Positions 1 to 6,111 are shown, counted from the stretch's first letter. The stretch is DNA of 8,781 nucleotides from Deltaproteobacteria bacterium (GCA_006226895.1 SBFN01000244.1:1-8781); one strand, 5' to 3'. Numbers and translations are program-made. The notes: generated by a model not told the origin, from the letters alone.

Positions 1-108
1 CTTGGCTTGTCACTTGTTCAGCGGATCTGCCAACGTGAAGGCTGGGATATTTCGATAAGCGACAATCAACCGACCGGTTCCTGCTTCACTGTTTCTCTCA
101 AAAAATAA
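1..108 (+). CDS. Sensor histidine kinase, C-terminal end (partial)
   Basis: Frame 1 is open from the first base and ends at TAA 106-108, giving 35 residues. They begin LGLSLVQRICQREGW, which matches the G2 box of the HATPase_c domain (usual form GxGLGLSLVxxI), and they end in a short GSCFTVSL strand, the usual last beta-strand of this domain (G-T-x-F-x-V-x-L). This is therefore the extreme C-terminus of a membrane or soluble sensor histidine kinase that would phosphorylate a response regulator. The sensor part, the phospho-acceptor histidine and the partner regulator all lie upstream of the window, so the signal cannot be named. The gene ends without a hairpin of its own; the first good terminator is about 175 bases downstream (284-318). 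Confidence 0.75.
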   Translation, partial: LGLSLVQRICQREGWDISISDNQPTGSCFTVSLKK

Positions 109-253
109 CTCTTCACGTTTTTTTCACATTTTTTCAACAATCCCGTCACACCCACTCCTCTAAAGTACGAATCAACGCTGCAATTCTCAGAGCCCTTGAA
201 CAGGCGCCTTAACTGTTCAAGCGGCACTACCACTCTGAGAACGCATATGAAAC

Positions 254-269
254 AACCTCCTAACCTCCT
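254..269 (+). repeat. Tandem AACCTCCT repeat (anti-Shine-Dalgarno-like)
   Basis: Two head-to-tail copies of the 8-mer AACCTCCT occupy 254-261 and 262-269, and a third copy lies at 362-369 beyond the terminator. The core ACCTCCT is the anti-Shine-Dalgarno sequence found at the 3' end of bacterial 16S rRNA, so a + strand transcript could pair with strong ribosome binding sites. On the opposite strand the same bases read as two AGGAGG ribosome binding sites, but only a 9-codon frame follows there. Confidence 0.6.
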
Positions 270-283
270 GATAGGTTGCCTCC

Positions 284-318
284 GGGGCTTTGATTGTAGA
301 CAAGGCCCCCCTTTTTTT
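284..318 (+). terminator. Rho-independent terminator
   Basis: GGGGCTTTG (284-292) pairs with CAAGGCCCC (301-309), a 9-bp stem with a single G-T wobble and an 8-base loop. Two C residues and then seven T residues (312-318) follow. This is a classic intrinsic terminator on the + strand. It would end transcripts from the upstream kinase gene or from the structured RNA at about 178-283, so the deacetylase gene probably needs its own promoter, or is controlled by read-through here. Confidence 0.85.
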
Positions 319-430
319 GTCTGTCACCTCTCACAACAACTCTGTCTCATTTTGTCTCGGCAACCTCCTTCGATTGATAACGACCCCAAGCGTCTCAGTA
401 AAACTTTCATCGCCCTCAGCAGCAAGACAA

Positions 431-466
431 TTGCTCGAGAATCCAAGCTGGACTAATATTCACAGC
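431..466 (+). promoter_or_regulatory. Possible promoter giving a leaderless mRNA
   Basis: TTGCTC (431-436) and TAATAT (454-459) are spaced by 17 bases, with 3/6 and 4/6 matches to sigma-70 boxes. The expected transcription start, about 7 bases after the -10 box, falls at 466-467, exactly on the ATG of the deacetylase gene. That ATG has no Shine-Dalgarno sequence upstream. The boxes are weak, so this is only a candidate. Confidence 0.25.
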
Positions 467-1300
467 ATGATTTCTCTAATTATCAATGCTGACGACCTTG
501 GCTGCAACGCATTGCGCGACCGTGGCATCCTGGAAGCGTATCAGCAAGGAATCGTGACTAGCGCCTCGATACTGGCCAATGGTTCATCTTTCAACCTGGC
601 CATAGAACAGGTCAAGGCCTCGAAGCTTCCGGTTGGAGCCCACCTGAACCTCTCAGACGGGAGAGCTCTAACCGGACCGATCAAGGGACTCACAGATAGT
701 TCCGGCAACTTGCCGGGAAAAAAGCAGCTGCGGCGGCATCTGACTGCCAACAGTTTTGCCCCTGACGAGGTCCGCAAAGAGCTCGAGGCCCAGATTCAGT
801 GCATTCTTCAAGCAGGGGTCCAACCAGACCACCTCGATGGTCACCAGCACTGCCAGCTGTTTCCCTACCTGACAACAATGGTCACAGAGCTCGCTCGCGA
901 ATACGGTATCCCCGCCATGCGCTCAGCCCTGCCGGCAGACATCAGCCTTAAAGACCCGGGCGATCCCCTGAGCAAGGAGTTGCTCCTCTACCGTCAACTT
1001 GGTCACAGAGCCAATGAGAGCATCATAACTGCGGGCCTAATGACACCGGACGGCCTCATGGGCATGCCTTTGCTCAACCGACTCGACACGACCAACCTCT
1101 GCAATTTTCTGAAAAATGTCCCGGAAGGATTCTGGGAACTCATGGTTCACCCTGGCTACAGCTGTAACACGGGCCATCCTTTTGATGGCCCTCAACGCGA
1201 GGTTGAGCTCCTGGCGCTTCTCTCTCCAGAAGCGAAACAGATCATCGCCCGCCGCAATATCAGCCTGTGCCATTTTGGAGATTTATCATGCGCATCCTGA
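467..1300 (+). CDS. YdjC/ChbG-family carbohydrate deacetylase
   Basis: The 277-residue product is a cytoplasmic YdjC-family deacetylase, a metal-dependent family that removes N-acetyl groups from sugars (ChbG acts on chitooligosaccharides; HpnK acts in hopanoid head-group synthesis). Family hallmarks are visible: an N-terminal NADDLG strand (D9, D10), the metal-ligand histidine in GAHLNLS (H59), the HLDGHQH motif (H122, D124, H126, H128) and a late MVHPGY segment (H228). The length is usual for the family. The ATG at 467 is chosen because the family begins with a few residues followed by xIxNADD; the frame is open further upstream but that part runs through the terminator and looks non-coding. 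No ribosome binding site is visible. The stop overlaps the start of the glycosyltransferase gene by 13 bases, so the two are probably translated together. The substrate is unknown; a hopanoid role (hpnK) is possible but no other hopanoid gene is in view. Confidence 0.88.
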   Translation: MISLIINADDLGCNALRDRGILEAYQQGIVTSASILANGSSFNLAIEQVKASKLPVGAHLNLSDGRALTGPIKGLTDSSGNLPGKKQLRRHLTANSFAPDEVRKELEAQIQCILQAGVQPDHLDGHQHCQLFPYLTTMVTELAREYGIPAMRSALPADISLKDPGDPLSKELLLYRQLGHRANESIITAGLMTPDGLMGMPLLNRLDTTNLCNFLKNVPEGFWELMVHPGYSCNTGHPFDGPQREVELLALLSPEAKQIIARRNISLCHFGDLSCAS

Positions 1301-2319
1301 TCGTTGTACCAGAACAGGATCGTATCAGCGGCAACTGGGTGACCGCCACGCGTTTTCAACAAGGGCTGAGCACTCACGGCCAGCAGGTTATAATCGAGGA
1401 GACCGGCCTGCAACCGGAACCGCGCTTTCTGGAACGCATTCAGGCTTTTGCCCCCGACGTCGCCATCCTGCTACACGCCTACCGCTCCGGGAAACCCTGG
1501 CTGCAAGCAACAGCCGGACGCAGGCTCCCAACGGTCGTCTTACTCACCGGCACAGACATTAACCACGGCCTTGAGAACCCGCAGCAGCAAGACGTCATCA
1601 GCAGAATTCTGCGTCAAGCGGAACTCGTCCTGCTACAGAACCCGTTACTTGCAAAAGCCTTCTCTTCAAGCCACCCGGAGCTCAGCGTCAACCTGAGAGA
1701 GCTGCCACCAGGGATCAGATTGGGCAAGGAGGAATATCACCTGCGCGACAAGCACCAACTCACTAAAGATGCGACCCTTTTCCTTTGCCCGGCGGGACTA
1801 CGTTCTGTGAAAGGGCTTTTGCAACTCCTTGAACTGTTTGATCAGGTCATCACGCACCGTTCAGACGTCCTGCTTGTCTTCTGCGGGCCCGTAATCGAAG
1901 AGGAGTACAGCCAACGTTTCCTGTCAGCCCTTGAGGCACGCCCTTGGGCTCACTACCTTGGGACCATTCCCAGCGAAGCGATGGCAAACGCCATGCAAGA
2001 GGCCGATGTTGTTGTCAACAACTCTCAAACCGAAGGTCTTGCAAATAGCCTCTTGGAGGCCGCGACACTTGGAATTCCGATCCTGGCACACAAGATTCCC
2101 GGCAATATCGCGATCGTAGAACACGAAATTAACGGGCTGCTCTATACCAGCCAGGAGGAATTCGTTACTTACAGCAGACAGCTGCTCACCAGAGCAAGGC
2201 GTCAACAGTTATCCTCGCCAGAGCCAGGTCGTTACGATCCGGACAATGAGGCCTTGGTCCTTCTGAGGTTCCTTCAACAAGCAGTGCAGAGTGGAAAGCA
2301 GCAGGTATCAGCAGGCTAA
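1288..2319 (+). CDS. GT4-type glycosyltransferase (GT-B fold)
   Basis: The 343-residue product is a cytoplasmic retaining glycosyltransferase of the GT4/Glycos_transf_1 type. The N-terminal Rossmann half begins MRILIVVP and carries GNWVTATR (15-22) and LTGTD (86-90). The C-terminal half carries GLRSVK (170-175), the donor-binding EX7E pair in TEGLANSLLEA (E239 and E247) and an IPGN segment (260-263). The ATG at 1288 is chosen because GGAG (1277-1280) stands 7 bases before it. The pattern GNxVTAxR, LHAYRSG, LTGTD, GLRxVK and IPGNxAxVEHExNGLL recalls the animal GLT1D1 proteins, and the N-terminal half recalls the bacterial SenB/TIGR04348 selenosugar synthases; this is from memory, not a search. 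No selenoneine partner gene (senA, selD/senC) is visible. Coupling to the deacetylase suggests that it transfers an N-acetylamino sugar, which is an inference. Confidence 0.85.
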   Translation: MRILIVVPEQDRISGNWVTATRFQQGLSTHGQQVIIEETGLQPEPRFLERIQAFAPDVAILLHAYRSGKPWLQATAGRRLPTVVLLTGTDINHGLENPQQQDVISRILRQAELVLLQNPLLAKAFSSSHPELSVNLRELPPGIRLGKEEYHLRDKHQLTKDATLFLCPAGLRSVKGLLQLLELFDQVITHRSDVLLVFCGPVIEEEYSQRFLSALEARPWAHYLGTIPSEAMANAMQEADVVVNNSQTEGLANSLLEAATLGIPILAHKIPGNIAIVEHEINGLLYTSQEEFVTYSRQLLTRARRQQLSSPEPGRYDPDNEALVLLRFLQQAVQSGKQQVSAG

Positions 2320-2367
2320 AGAGAGGCCTTTTATGACAAAGGCAGGAGACAAAAACGACATCTCTAG

Positions 2368-2403
2368 TTGAACCCGCCCCGCCTATATCGCATACTATTG
2401 ACA
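2368..2403 (+). promoter_or_regulatory. Candidate sigma-70 promoter for the exonuclease fusion gene
   Basis: TTGAAC (2368-2373) and CATACT (2391-2396) stand 17 bases apart, each matching 4/6 of the consensus. A perfect TTGACA follows at 2398-2403 but has no good -10 box at the right distance. The 120-base gap between the glycosyltransferase stop and the TTG start also holds a small GCCTTT/AAAGGC hairpin (2326-2343) that lacks a T-run, so no terminator separates the genes and read-through from upstream is possible. Confidence 0.35.
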
Positions 2404-2427
2404 CGAGCTACCGAATTTTCAATTTCG

Positions 2428-2442
2428 AAGGAGATCCTTTTG
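2428..2442 (+). promoter_or_regulatory. Ribosome binding site deciding a TTG start
   Basis: AAGGAG (2428-2433) followed by six bases and TTG (2440-2442) is an almost ideal ribosome binding site. The two in-frame TTG codons further upstream (2368, 2398) have none, and no in-frame ATG precedes the first membrane helix. This fixes the start of the exonuclease fusion gene at 2440. Confidence 0.75.
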
Positions 2443-4605
2443 CGGAAACATTTCGGCGAAAACCTATCCCCCGCAGTCAAATACTGGATCTTTTTGATCG
2501 GCATCGTCACTGTTATCTTCACCGTGATCTTCGGCAGCATTTTGGCTTCTTACTTAAATCTAACGCCGGACGAACAAGCCGTTGCTGAAAGCCTTTTTGA
2601 CAAACTGCTCCCCTTCCCCTTTGTCGGCTCGATAGTCCTGGTTGCCTTCATCTGCACCATGGTCAGCCTGCTCTTTCGCTACTATGTCATACCGGTGCTA
2701 CGCATGGCCGAACAGACCCGCCTGATCACTGCCGCCAACCCCGACTTCCGCATCTCCGTGGAAGGCGCCCGGGAAATGGTCATGCTGGCTAATATCATCA
2801 ACGAATCGGCTGACGCCTTCCAAAAACTACAGAACGAGGTTGACAGCAAGATCAGTCATTCCAATCGGGCACTCAAACGAGAACGCAATCGTCTTGCAGC
2901 CCTGATGTCAGAGTTGCCTTACGGTGTCGTTGTCTGCAACAGGGACGGCAAGATTCTGCTTTACAACCGCCGGGCGCAGGAGATGCTTCAAGAACCCGGG
3001 AGCTCTCACCAAGGGGGGGCCATCGGCCTCGGCAGGTCGATCTTCAGTAGTCTTGAACGTGATCCTCTGGTCCATGCCCTGGAAGTCATGAACCACGCTT
3101 TTGCCTTAGACCAGGTGAAACCTGCGCACGGCCTTATGACCAAGCTCTGCGGAAACCGTTTCATTCGCGTCAACATGGCACCGGTGATCGATGATGGCGA
3201 ATCAGGTCATCAACTCTCAGGGTTCGTGCTCTCCCTGGAGGACATCACCGGCGAAATCGATGCTGACAGTGACCGTGACCTGCTTCTACAAGGGATGGTC
3301 GATGCCGTACAGAACTCTCTCGGCAAGTTGCACAAAGGGATCAACAGCATCTGCGAGATGCCTGGAACAGGAGAGGACGCCTGTAATCGCCACCGGGAGG
3401 CGATCTCCCGGGTAACCAAAGACCTGGAAGAACACCTGGCTCTGGCCAGAAAACTATACGGTGAGCACCACCTGGCTTATGGCAATCGTGAAAATGTGAT
3501 TGCAGACACCCTGCTGAAATTGATCGCAAAAAACCTTTACGAACGTTTTACCATCCAAACTGAGACGCATGTCAACCAAACCCTCTGGATGAAGCTCGAC
3601 AGTTACGCCATGGTTCAGACCTTTACCACTCTTGCGGGCCTCCTGAATGCTGAATATGCGGTGAGCACAATCAAGCTGCAAATCGATGAAGAGCAAGGCT
3701 CACTGGCCAGGCTTACGTTACAGTGGCAGGACCAGACAGTGCCCAGTCAAGTGATCCAAGACTGGCAGACAGCACCACTCTTCATGGACAACGACGGCTC
3801 CGCGGATTCTCCGCAAACAGTCATCTCCGCAAATGAAGGAGAGATCGCCATTATCAGGAGTGACGCGACCTTCTGCACCGGCATTAAGGTGACGCTACCC
3901 ACCACGCTGGCCGAGGAAACTGCCAACCTGCAATCTTCAGTGTCGCCCCGACCGGTCTCATACGAGTTTGACCTCTTTCACCAACCAGGCCAGGAGGCTC
4001 TCGGCAAGATCTCTTTGCGCAAGCTTGCATTCGTCGCATTTGACACCGAGACAACCGGGCTGAACCCTTCGATGGGTGATGAAATCATCCAGATTGGAGC
4101 CGTGCGTATTGTCAACGGTCGGTTGCTTCACGATGAATGTATCGACCAGTTGGTTAATCCGCAACGACCGGTGCCCAAATCTTCAGTCGAGATCCACGGC
4201 ATCGACCCGGACCTGTTGTCGGCACAGCCGGTCATCAAAGAGGTTCTCCCCGACTTCCACGCCTTTGCCATAGACTCGGTCCTGGTCGCACACAACGCTG
4301 CCTTTGACATGCGCTTTCTACAACTCAAGGAAGAGGCCATCGGCCTGCATTTCGACAACCCCGTTCTCGACACCCTGCTTCTGTCATCGATCGTTCATCC
4401 GAACCAGGAAGGACATTCCCTGGATGCTATAGCCGAACGTTTTAACCTCACCATTGTTGGTCGTCACACAGCACTTGGCGATGCCCTGGTCACCGCAGAA
4501 ATTCTTCTTAAGCTCATCCCACTGTTGAAAGCCCAGGGGATTCATACCCTCGAAGACGCACTGACCGCCTCCAGCCAATCACCCTTTGCCAAAATCAAGT
4601 ATTGA
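2440..4605 (+). CDS. Membrane PAS / kinase-like / DEDDh exonuclease fusion protein
   Basis: The 721-residue protein begins at TTG. Two hydrophobic helices (about 16-39 and 61-84) enclose a short probably periplasmic loop. They are followed by a HAMP-like linker and coiled coil (85-150) and a PAS domain (about 148-272, containing LPYGVVVCNRDGKILLYN and ending near EDITGE). The next part (about 276-491) resembles a histidine kinase core but lacks the phospho-acceptor histidine and clear N, G1 and G2 boxes. The C-terminus (about 528-700) is a DnaQ-type 3'-5' exonuclease. All DEDDh residues are present: D535 and E537 in FDTETTG, D623 in HNAAFD, and H676 and D681 in GRHTALGD. The nuclease is therefore probably active, cytosolic and tethered to the inner membrane, perhaps under PAS control. 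It lacks polymerase-related parts, so it is unlikely to be the replicative proofreading subunit. The substrate, DNA or RNA, is unknown. Similar predicted PAS-exonuclease proteins exist in other proteobacteria as far as I recall. Confidence 0.85.
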   Translation: MRKHFGENLSPAVKYWIFLIGIVTVIFTVIFGSILASYLNLTPDEQAVAESLFDKLLPFPFVGSIVLVAFICTMVSLLFRYYVIPVLRMAEQTRLITAANPDFRISVEGAREMVMLANIINESADAFQKLQNEVDSKISHSNRALKRERNRLAALMSELPYGVVVCNRDGKILLYNRRAQEMLQEPGSSHQGGAIGLGRSIFSSLERDPLVHALEVMNHAFALDQVKPAHGLMTKLCGNRFIRVNMAPVIDDGESGHQLSGFVLSLEDITGEIDADSDRDLLLQGMVDAVQNSLGKLHKGINSICEMPGTGEDACNRHREAISRVTKDLEEHLALARKLYGEHHLAYGNRENVIADTLLKLIAKNLYERFTIQTETHVNQTLWMKLDSYAMVQTFTTLAGLLNAEYAVSTIKLQIDEEQGSLARLTLQWQDQTVPSQVIQDWQTAPLFMDNDGSADSPQTVISANEGEIAIIRSDATFCTGIKVTLPTTLAEETANLQSSVSPRPVSYEFDLFHQPGQEALGKISLRKLAFVAFDTETTGLNPSMGDEIIQIGAVRIVNGRLLHDECIDQLVNPQRPVPKSSVEIHGIDPDLLSAQPVIKEVLPDFHAFAIDSVLVAHNAAFDMRFLQLKEEAIGLHFDNPVLDTLLLSSIVHPNQEGHSLDAIAERFNLTIVGRHTALGDALVTAEILLKLIPLLKAQGIHTLEDALTASSQSPFAKIKY

Positions 4606-4656
4606 GTCCTAAATTATTCTGGCAGCCAGCAGCAGTAATAAAATGTAAGAAGAGGC

Positions 4657-4719
4657 TTGACAAACAGGTTCTGGGCTGGTGTACTTAAACGTCTGGTTTT
4701 ACAGGGCAAATGATATTAT
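4657..4719 (+). promoter_or_regulatory. Promoter region of the liv operon
   Basis: A consensus TTGACA (4657-4662) stands 17 bases before TGTACT (4680-4685, 4/6 of the -10 consensus), predicting a start near 4692 and a leader of about 97 bases. A second candidate is the extended -10 box TGATATTAT (4711-4719, hexamer 5/6), which lacks a -35 and would start near 4726. Either fits transcription of livK and onward. No terminator is visible after the preceding exonuclease gene (4606-4656). Confidence 0.5.
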
Positions 4720-4729
4720 TTACCGTAGA

Positions 4730-4750
4730 TGTTCCACATCCCGTGGCACA
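4730..4750 (+). promoter_or_regulatory. Leader hairpin / inverted repeat upstream of livK
   Basis: TGT and CCAC (4730-4732, 4734-4737) pair with GTGG and ACA (4743-4746, 4748-4750) around the loop ATCCC, with one T-C mismatch. It is either a leader hairpin or an imperfect operator. The CCCGTGG of its right arm (4740-4746) recurs at 4773-4779, where its last two bases start the livK ribosome binding site. Confidence 0.35.
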
Positions 4751-4788
4751 TGACATTTGTTGTTCATTTTTACCCGTGGAGGAGACAG

Positions 4789-5952
4789 ATGAAAAAACTC
4801 AAAGTACTTATCTTGTTGTCCCTGGTCGCGCTGCTTGCGACCCCCGCTTTGGCAGCCGACACCATCAAAATCGGCTTCAACATCCCGATGACCGGGGACA
4901 TCCCTGAAGTCGGGGAAGGCTCCAAAAACGCCGCAGAAATGTACCTTGCCGATATCAATGGCGCCGGTGGCCTTGAGGTCGGTGGCAAGAAGTACATGCT
5001 TGAGTTCATCTACATGGACAACGAGGCCAAGGCCGACTCGGCGGTAAAAAACGCTGCCCTCAAACTGATCGAACAGGAAGAGGTCGTGGCGATTATCGGC
5101 CCCAATTCCTCGAAGCAGGCAGTTCCTGGCGGTGGTACAGCTAACGAAAACCGCGTACCGATGATCAGTCCCTGGTCGACCAATCCTAATACCACACTGG
5201 ACCGTCCCTGGGTTTTCCGTGCTGCCTTCCTCGACCCCTTCCAGGGGCCAGTAATCGCCGACTTTGCAGCCAAAAAATTCGGTGCCAAGACCGCAGCTGT
5301 ACTCTTCGACGTCGCTAACGATTATTCTGTCGGTCTGGCAGAAGTTTTTAAAGCTGCTTGGGAAGCAAAGGGGCTCGGCCCGGTCGTTGCCTACGAGTCG
5401 AATGGCACGAAGGACCAGGATTTCTCCGCTCAGCTGACAACCATCATTGCCGCCAAACCAGACTTTATCTTTGTGCCGGAAAACTACAACCAGGTCGCCC
5501 TGATCATCCCGCAGGCGCGTGATCTCGGTTACAAGGGCCCGTTTATGGGTTCCGACTCCTGGGGTACCCCGGACCTAGTCAAGCTCTGTGGCGAACAGTG
5601 CAACGGTCAGTACTTCTCAACCCATTACGCTGCAGCCGGTGCCACGGGTGCGACCAAGGTTTTTATCGACCGCTACATGGAAAAGTTTGGTTCCGAACCG
5701 GCTGACTACGCTGCCCTGACCTGGGATTCCATTGGTCTGATGCTAGAAGGGATCAAGAACGCCGGCATGGTCGACTCCAACCCGCGCAAGATGCGCAAAG
5801 CCATCCGTGACGGTCTGGCCGCCATCAAGTCTTTTGACGGCGTCACCGGCTCGTCCAAGTTTAATGAGCAGGGCGACCCGATCAAGTGCGCTGTCGTGGT
5901 TAAAGTCTCCGAAGAAGGAACCTTTGTTTTTGAAGAGTCTGTCTGCCCATAA
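4789..5952 (+). CDS. livK: Periplasmic branched-chain amino acid-binding protein (LivK/LivJ family)
   Basis: The 387-residue product is the substrate-binding protein of a hydrophobic amino acid ABC importer (Peripla_BP_6 family). It starts MKKLKVL with a Sec signal peptide likely cut after ATPALA (residue 22), releasing a mature protein that begins ADTIKIGF. Family features include the N-terminal IKIGFNIPMTGD strand, the EGSKNAAEMYLADIN helix, IIGPNSS and the ligand-binding ISPWSTNPNTT segment (126-136). A CGEQC pair late in the protein could form a disulfide. The ATG at 4789 is chosen because TGGAGGAG (4777-4784) lies just before it and the signal peptide begins there; the frame is open 20 codons further upstream without a binding site. 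It delivers leucine, isoleucine, valine or related substrates to LivH and LivM, which are encoded downstream beyond a terminator. The exact substrate cannot be read from the sequence. Confidence 0.93.
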   Translation: MKKLKVLILLSLVALLATPALAADTIKIGFNIPMTGDIPEVGEGSKNAAEMYLADINGAGGLEVGGKKYMLEFIYMDNEAKADSAVKNAALKLIEQEEVVAIIGPNSSKQAVPGGGTANENRVPMISPWSTNPNTTLDRPWVFRAAFLDPFQGPVIADFAAKKFGAKTAAVLFDVANDYSVGLAEVFKAAWEAKGLGPVVAYESNGTKDQDFSAQLTTIIAAKPDFIFVPENYNQVALIIPQARDLGYKGPFMGSDSWGTPDLVKLCGEQCNGQYFSTHYAAAGATGATKVFIDRYMEKFGSEPADYAALTWDSIGLMLEGIKNAGMVDSNPRKMRKAIRDGLAAIKSFDGVTGSSKFNEQGDPIKCAVVVKVSEEGTFVFEESVCP

Positions 5953-5975
5953 CAAGCAAAACACATTAAGCAGGA

Positions 5976-6011
5976 AGAAGGGCGGGGGTCCACGGACCCC
6001 CGCCCTTTTTT
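5976..6011 (+). terminator. Strong rho-independent terminator after livK
   Basis: GGGCGGGGGTC (5980-5990) pairs perfectly with GACCCCCGCCC (5995-6005) around the tetraloop CACG, and six T residues (6006-6011) follow. The 11-bp GC-rich stem and T-run make this a very strong intrinsic terminator, 24 bases after the livK stop. It should stop most transcripts there, leaving livHMG to partial read-through or to an internal promoter. Confidence 0.92.
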
Positions 6012-6111
6012 GTCCAATCCAGAGTTGGTAATCAAAGACCAGAAAATCAACGATTGATGCATTCACAAAAAAAGATTAGAGTAGAGCGCCGAATAAAAAT
6101 AACTGCAAAGC

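Larger units (their letters stand above)
178..318 (+). ncRNA. Candidate structured small RNA or attenuated leader
   Basis: The 358-base gap between the kinase and the deacetylase contains a compact set of hairpins ending in a strong terminator. The outer stem pairs TTCTCAGAG (184-192) with CTCTGAGAA (233-241), 9 bp perfect. Nested inside it, TTGAACAG (196-203) pairs with CTGTTCAA (213-220), 8 bp perfect with a 9-base loop. A C-rich single-stranded stretch (254-269) carries AACCTCCT twice, and AACCT can also pair with AGGTT at 273-277. The terminator stem follows at 284-309. Three ordered hairpins with a T-run at the end are typical of a small RNA about 140 nt long, or of a leader that attenuates the downstream genes. 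The 5' end is a guess: weak -10-like boxes (TAAAGT 161-166, or around 167-172) have no good -35. I do not recognise a known riboswitch or RNA family, and no convincing reading frame explains the stretch. Confidence 0.4.

Noticed and set aside
217..246. Minus-strand 9-codon frame preceded by two AGGAGG sequences
   Set aside because: The ribosome binding site spacing is acceptable, but the peptide MRSQSGSAA ends at once and no gene follows. The repeats more likely act on the + strand or are chance.
196..456. An 86-codon + strand frame through the intergenic region, with an internal ATG at 247
   Set aside because: It starts at TTG, has no ribosome binding site, runs straight through the terminator hairpin and T-run, and the translation has no recognisable domain. 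The RNA structure explains the stretch better.
290..466. N-terminal extension of the deacetylase to TTG 290
   Set aside because: It would encode 59 low-quality residues beginning inside the terminator; YdjC-family proteins normally start a few residues before the NADD motif.
109..466. A cyclic di-nucleotide (GEMM) riboswitch, frequent in Geobacter-type genomes
   Set aside because: I could not find the conserved GEMM core elements; the hairpins present do not follow that layout.
2326..2343. GCCTTT/AAAGGC hairpin after the glycosyltransferase gene as a terminator
   Set aside because: Only six base pairs and no T-run follow it.
2333..2371. 12-codon + strand frame (MTKAGDKNDISS) with AGAGAGG upstream, between the glycosyltransferase and the exonuclease gene
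   Set aside because: It is too short to judge, lacks leader-peptide features such as runs of one amino acid, and overlaps a promoter candidate.
4621..4640. CTGG/CCAG mini-hairpin after the exonuclease stop as a terminator
   Set aside because: The stem has four base pairs with a three-base loop and there is no T-run.
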